DNA of 64,000 bases, from contig MEFD01000021.1 of assembly GCA_001724995.1 (NCBI GenBank), forward strand, positions 49,363 to 113,362. Direction: 5' to 3'. The notes beneath the pieces were generated by a model, which worked only from the letters and a program-made list of their open reading frames with translations, had not been told where the DNA came from and did not search any database. How positions within the stretch are numbered: the stretch's first letter is position 1; each line of letters opens with the position of its first letter. Of the stretch, positions 63,905 through 64,000 are shown one piece after another. A program made the translations under genes and the position numbers. The stretch comes from Rubrivivax sp. SCN 71-131. GTDB lineage: Bacteria; Pseudomonadota; Gammaproteobacteria; Burkholderiales; Burkholderiaceae_C.

Positions 63905-64000
63905 CTCAGTTGCTCCACCGCGCTTCGCGCGACCCGCGACGCATGAAACGGGCGTCAAATAGCGCTGCGGCGTCCGGCATAGAGGTCGGTTTGTACTTGG

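Larger units (their letters stand above)
62180..64000. mobile_element. Edge of a probable integrative element at tRNA-Asp (continues to the right)
   Basis: A tyrosine recombinase gene oriented toward tRNA-Asp starts immediately beyond the tRNA terminator, and this stretch is visibly less GC-rich than the rest. The other boundary is not in the window, so the core attachment sequence cannot be fixed. Bases 63905-64000 beyond the integrase start hold no gene I can support. Confidence 0.6.

Overview
The window is a gene-dense, very GC-rich (about 70% by eye) stretch of a betaproteobacterial chromosome, most probably Burkholderiales (Comamonadaceae or the Rubrivivax/Leptothrix group). This placement is inferred from gene content and order: acnB, mdh, GntR, sdhCDAB-sdhE and gltA together; leuCDB-asd-fimV-truA-trpFBA-accD-folC-SPOR-cvpA-purF-metZ; and a cobalamin-riboswitch cob operon. 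No strain-level identification is possible from the sequence alone.

Layout. (1) 1-14.1 kb is a TCA-cycle block. On the minus strand lie mdh, a CitE/HpcH-like lyase, a secreted protein, a VapBC module and acnB. On the plus strand lie a HutC-type GntR regulator, sdhCDAB, sdhE, gltA and an HDOD protein. A 16-bp palindrome sits between mdh and the regulator. (2) 14.2-16.2 kb holds a D-threonine aldolase/D-serine dehydratase-like PLP enzyme and a small exported protein. (3) 16.3-27.4 kb is a propionyl-CoA to succinyl-CoA block: an FCD-type GntR regulator with overlapping divergent promoters on a 12-bp palindrome, B12-dependent mcm, meaB, pccB, a second VapBC module, pccA, an epimerase-like VOC protein, a UbiE-like methyltransferase and an aldehyde dehydrogenase. 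(4) 27.4-39.7 kb is a cobalamin riboswitch followed by twelve tightly packed genes for corrinoid uptake (btuB, btuF, btuC, btuD) and late assembly (cobU, cobO, cbiB, a CobD/CobC-type PLP enzyme, cobQ, cobT, cobS, a histidine phosphatase). It can supply the cofactor of the neighbouring mutase. (5) 39.8-42.0 kb is an overlapping pair: a putative lipoprotein and an exported caspase-fold protease. (6) 42.0-61.8 kb is a long run of biosynthetic genes: LysR, leuCDB and asd; then fimV, truA, trpFBA, accD, folC, a SPOR protein, cvpA, purF, metZ and gltX. (7) 61.8-64.0 kb holds tRNA-Ala(GGC), tRNA-Glu(UUC) and tRNA-Asp(GUC), a strong terminator, and a tyrosine recombinase of lower GC. The right edge is therefore probably the start of a genomic island in tRNA-Asp.

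Most genes overlap by ATGA/GTGA or lie within 30 bp of the next, implying extensive translational coupling. The less ordinary content is the caspase-lipoprotein pair, the two unrelated VapBC modules nested in central-metabolism clusters, several palindromic operators, a pair of mutually exclusive hairpins before asd, a ten-copy hexamer tract in the SPOR protein, and the integrase-tRNA junction. Nothing here looks like a new defence or CRISPR-type system. The long open frames on the strands opposite the real genes are compositional artefacts of high GC.
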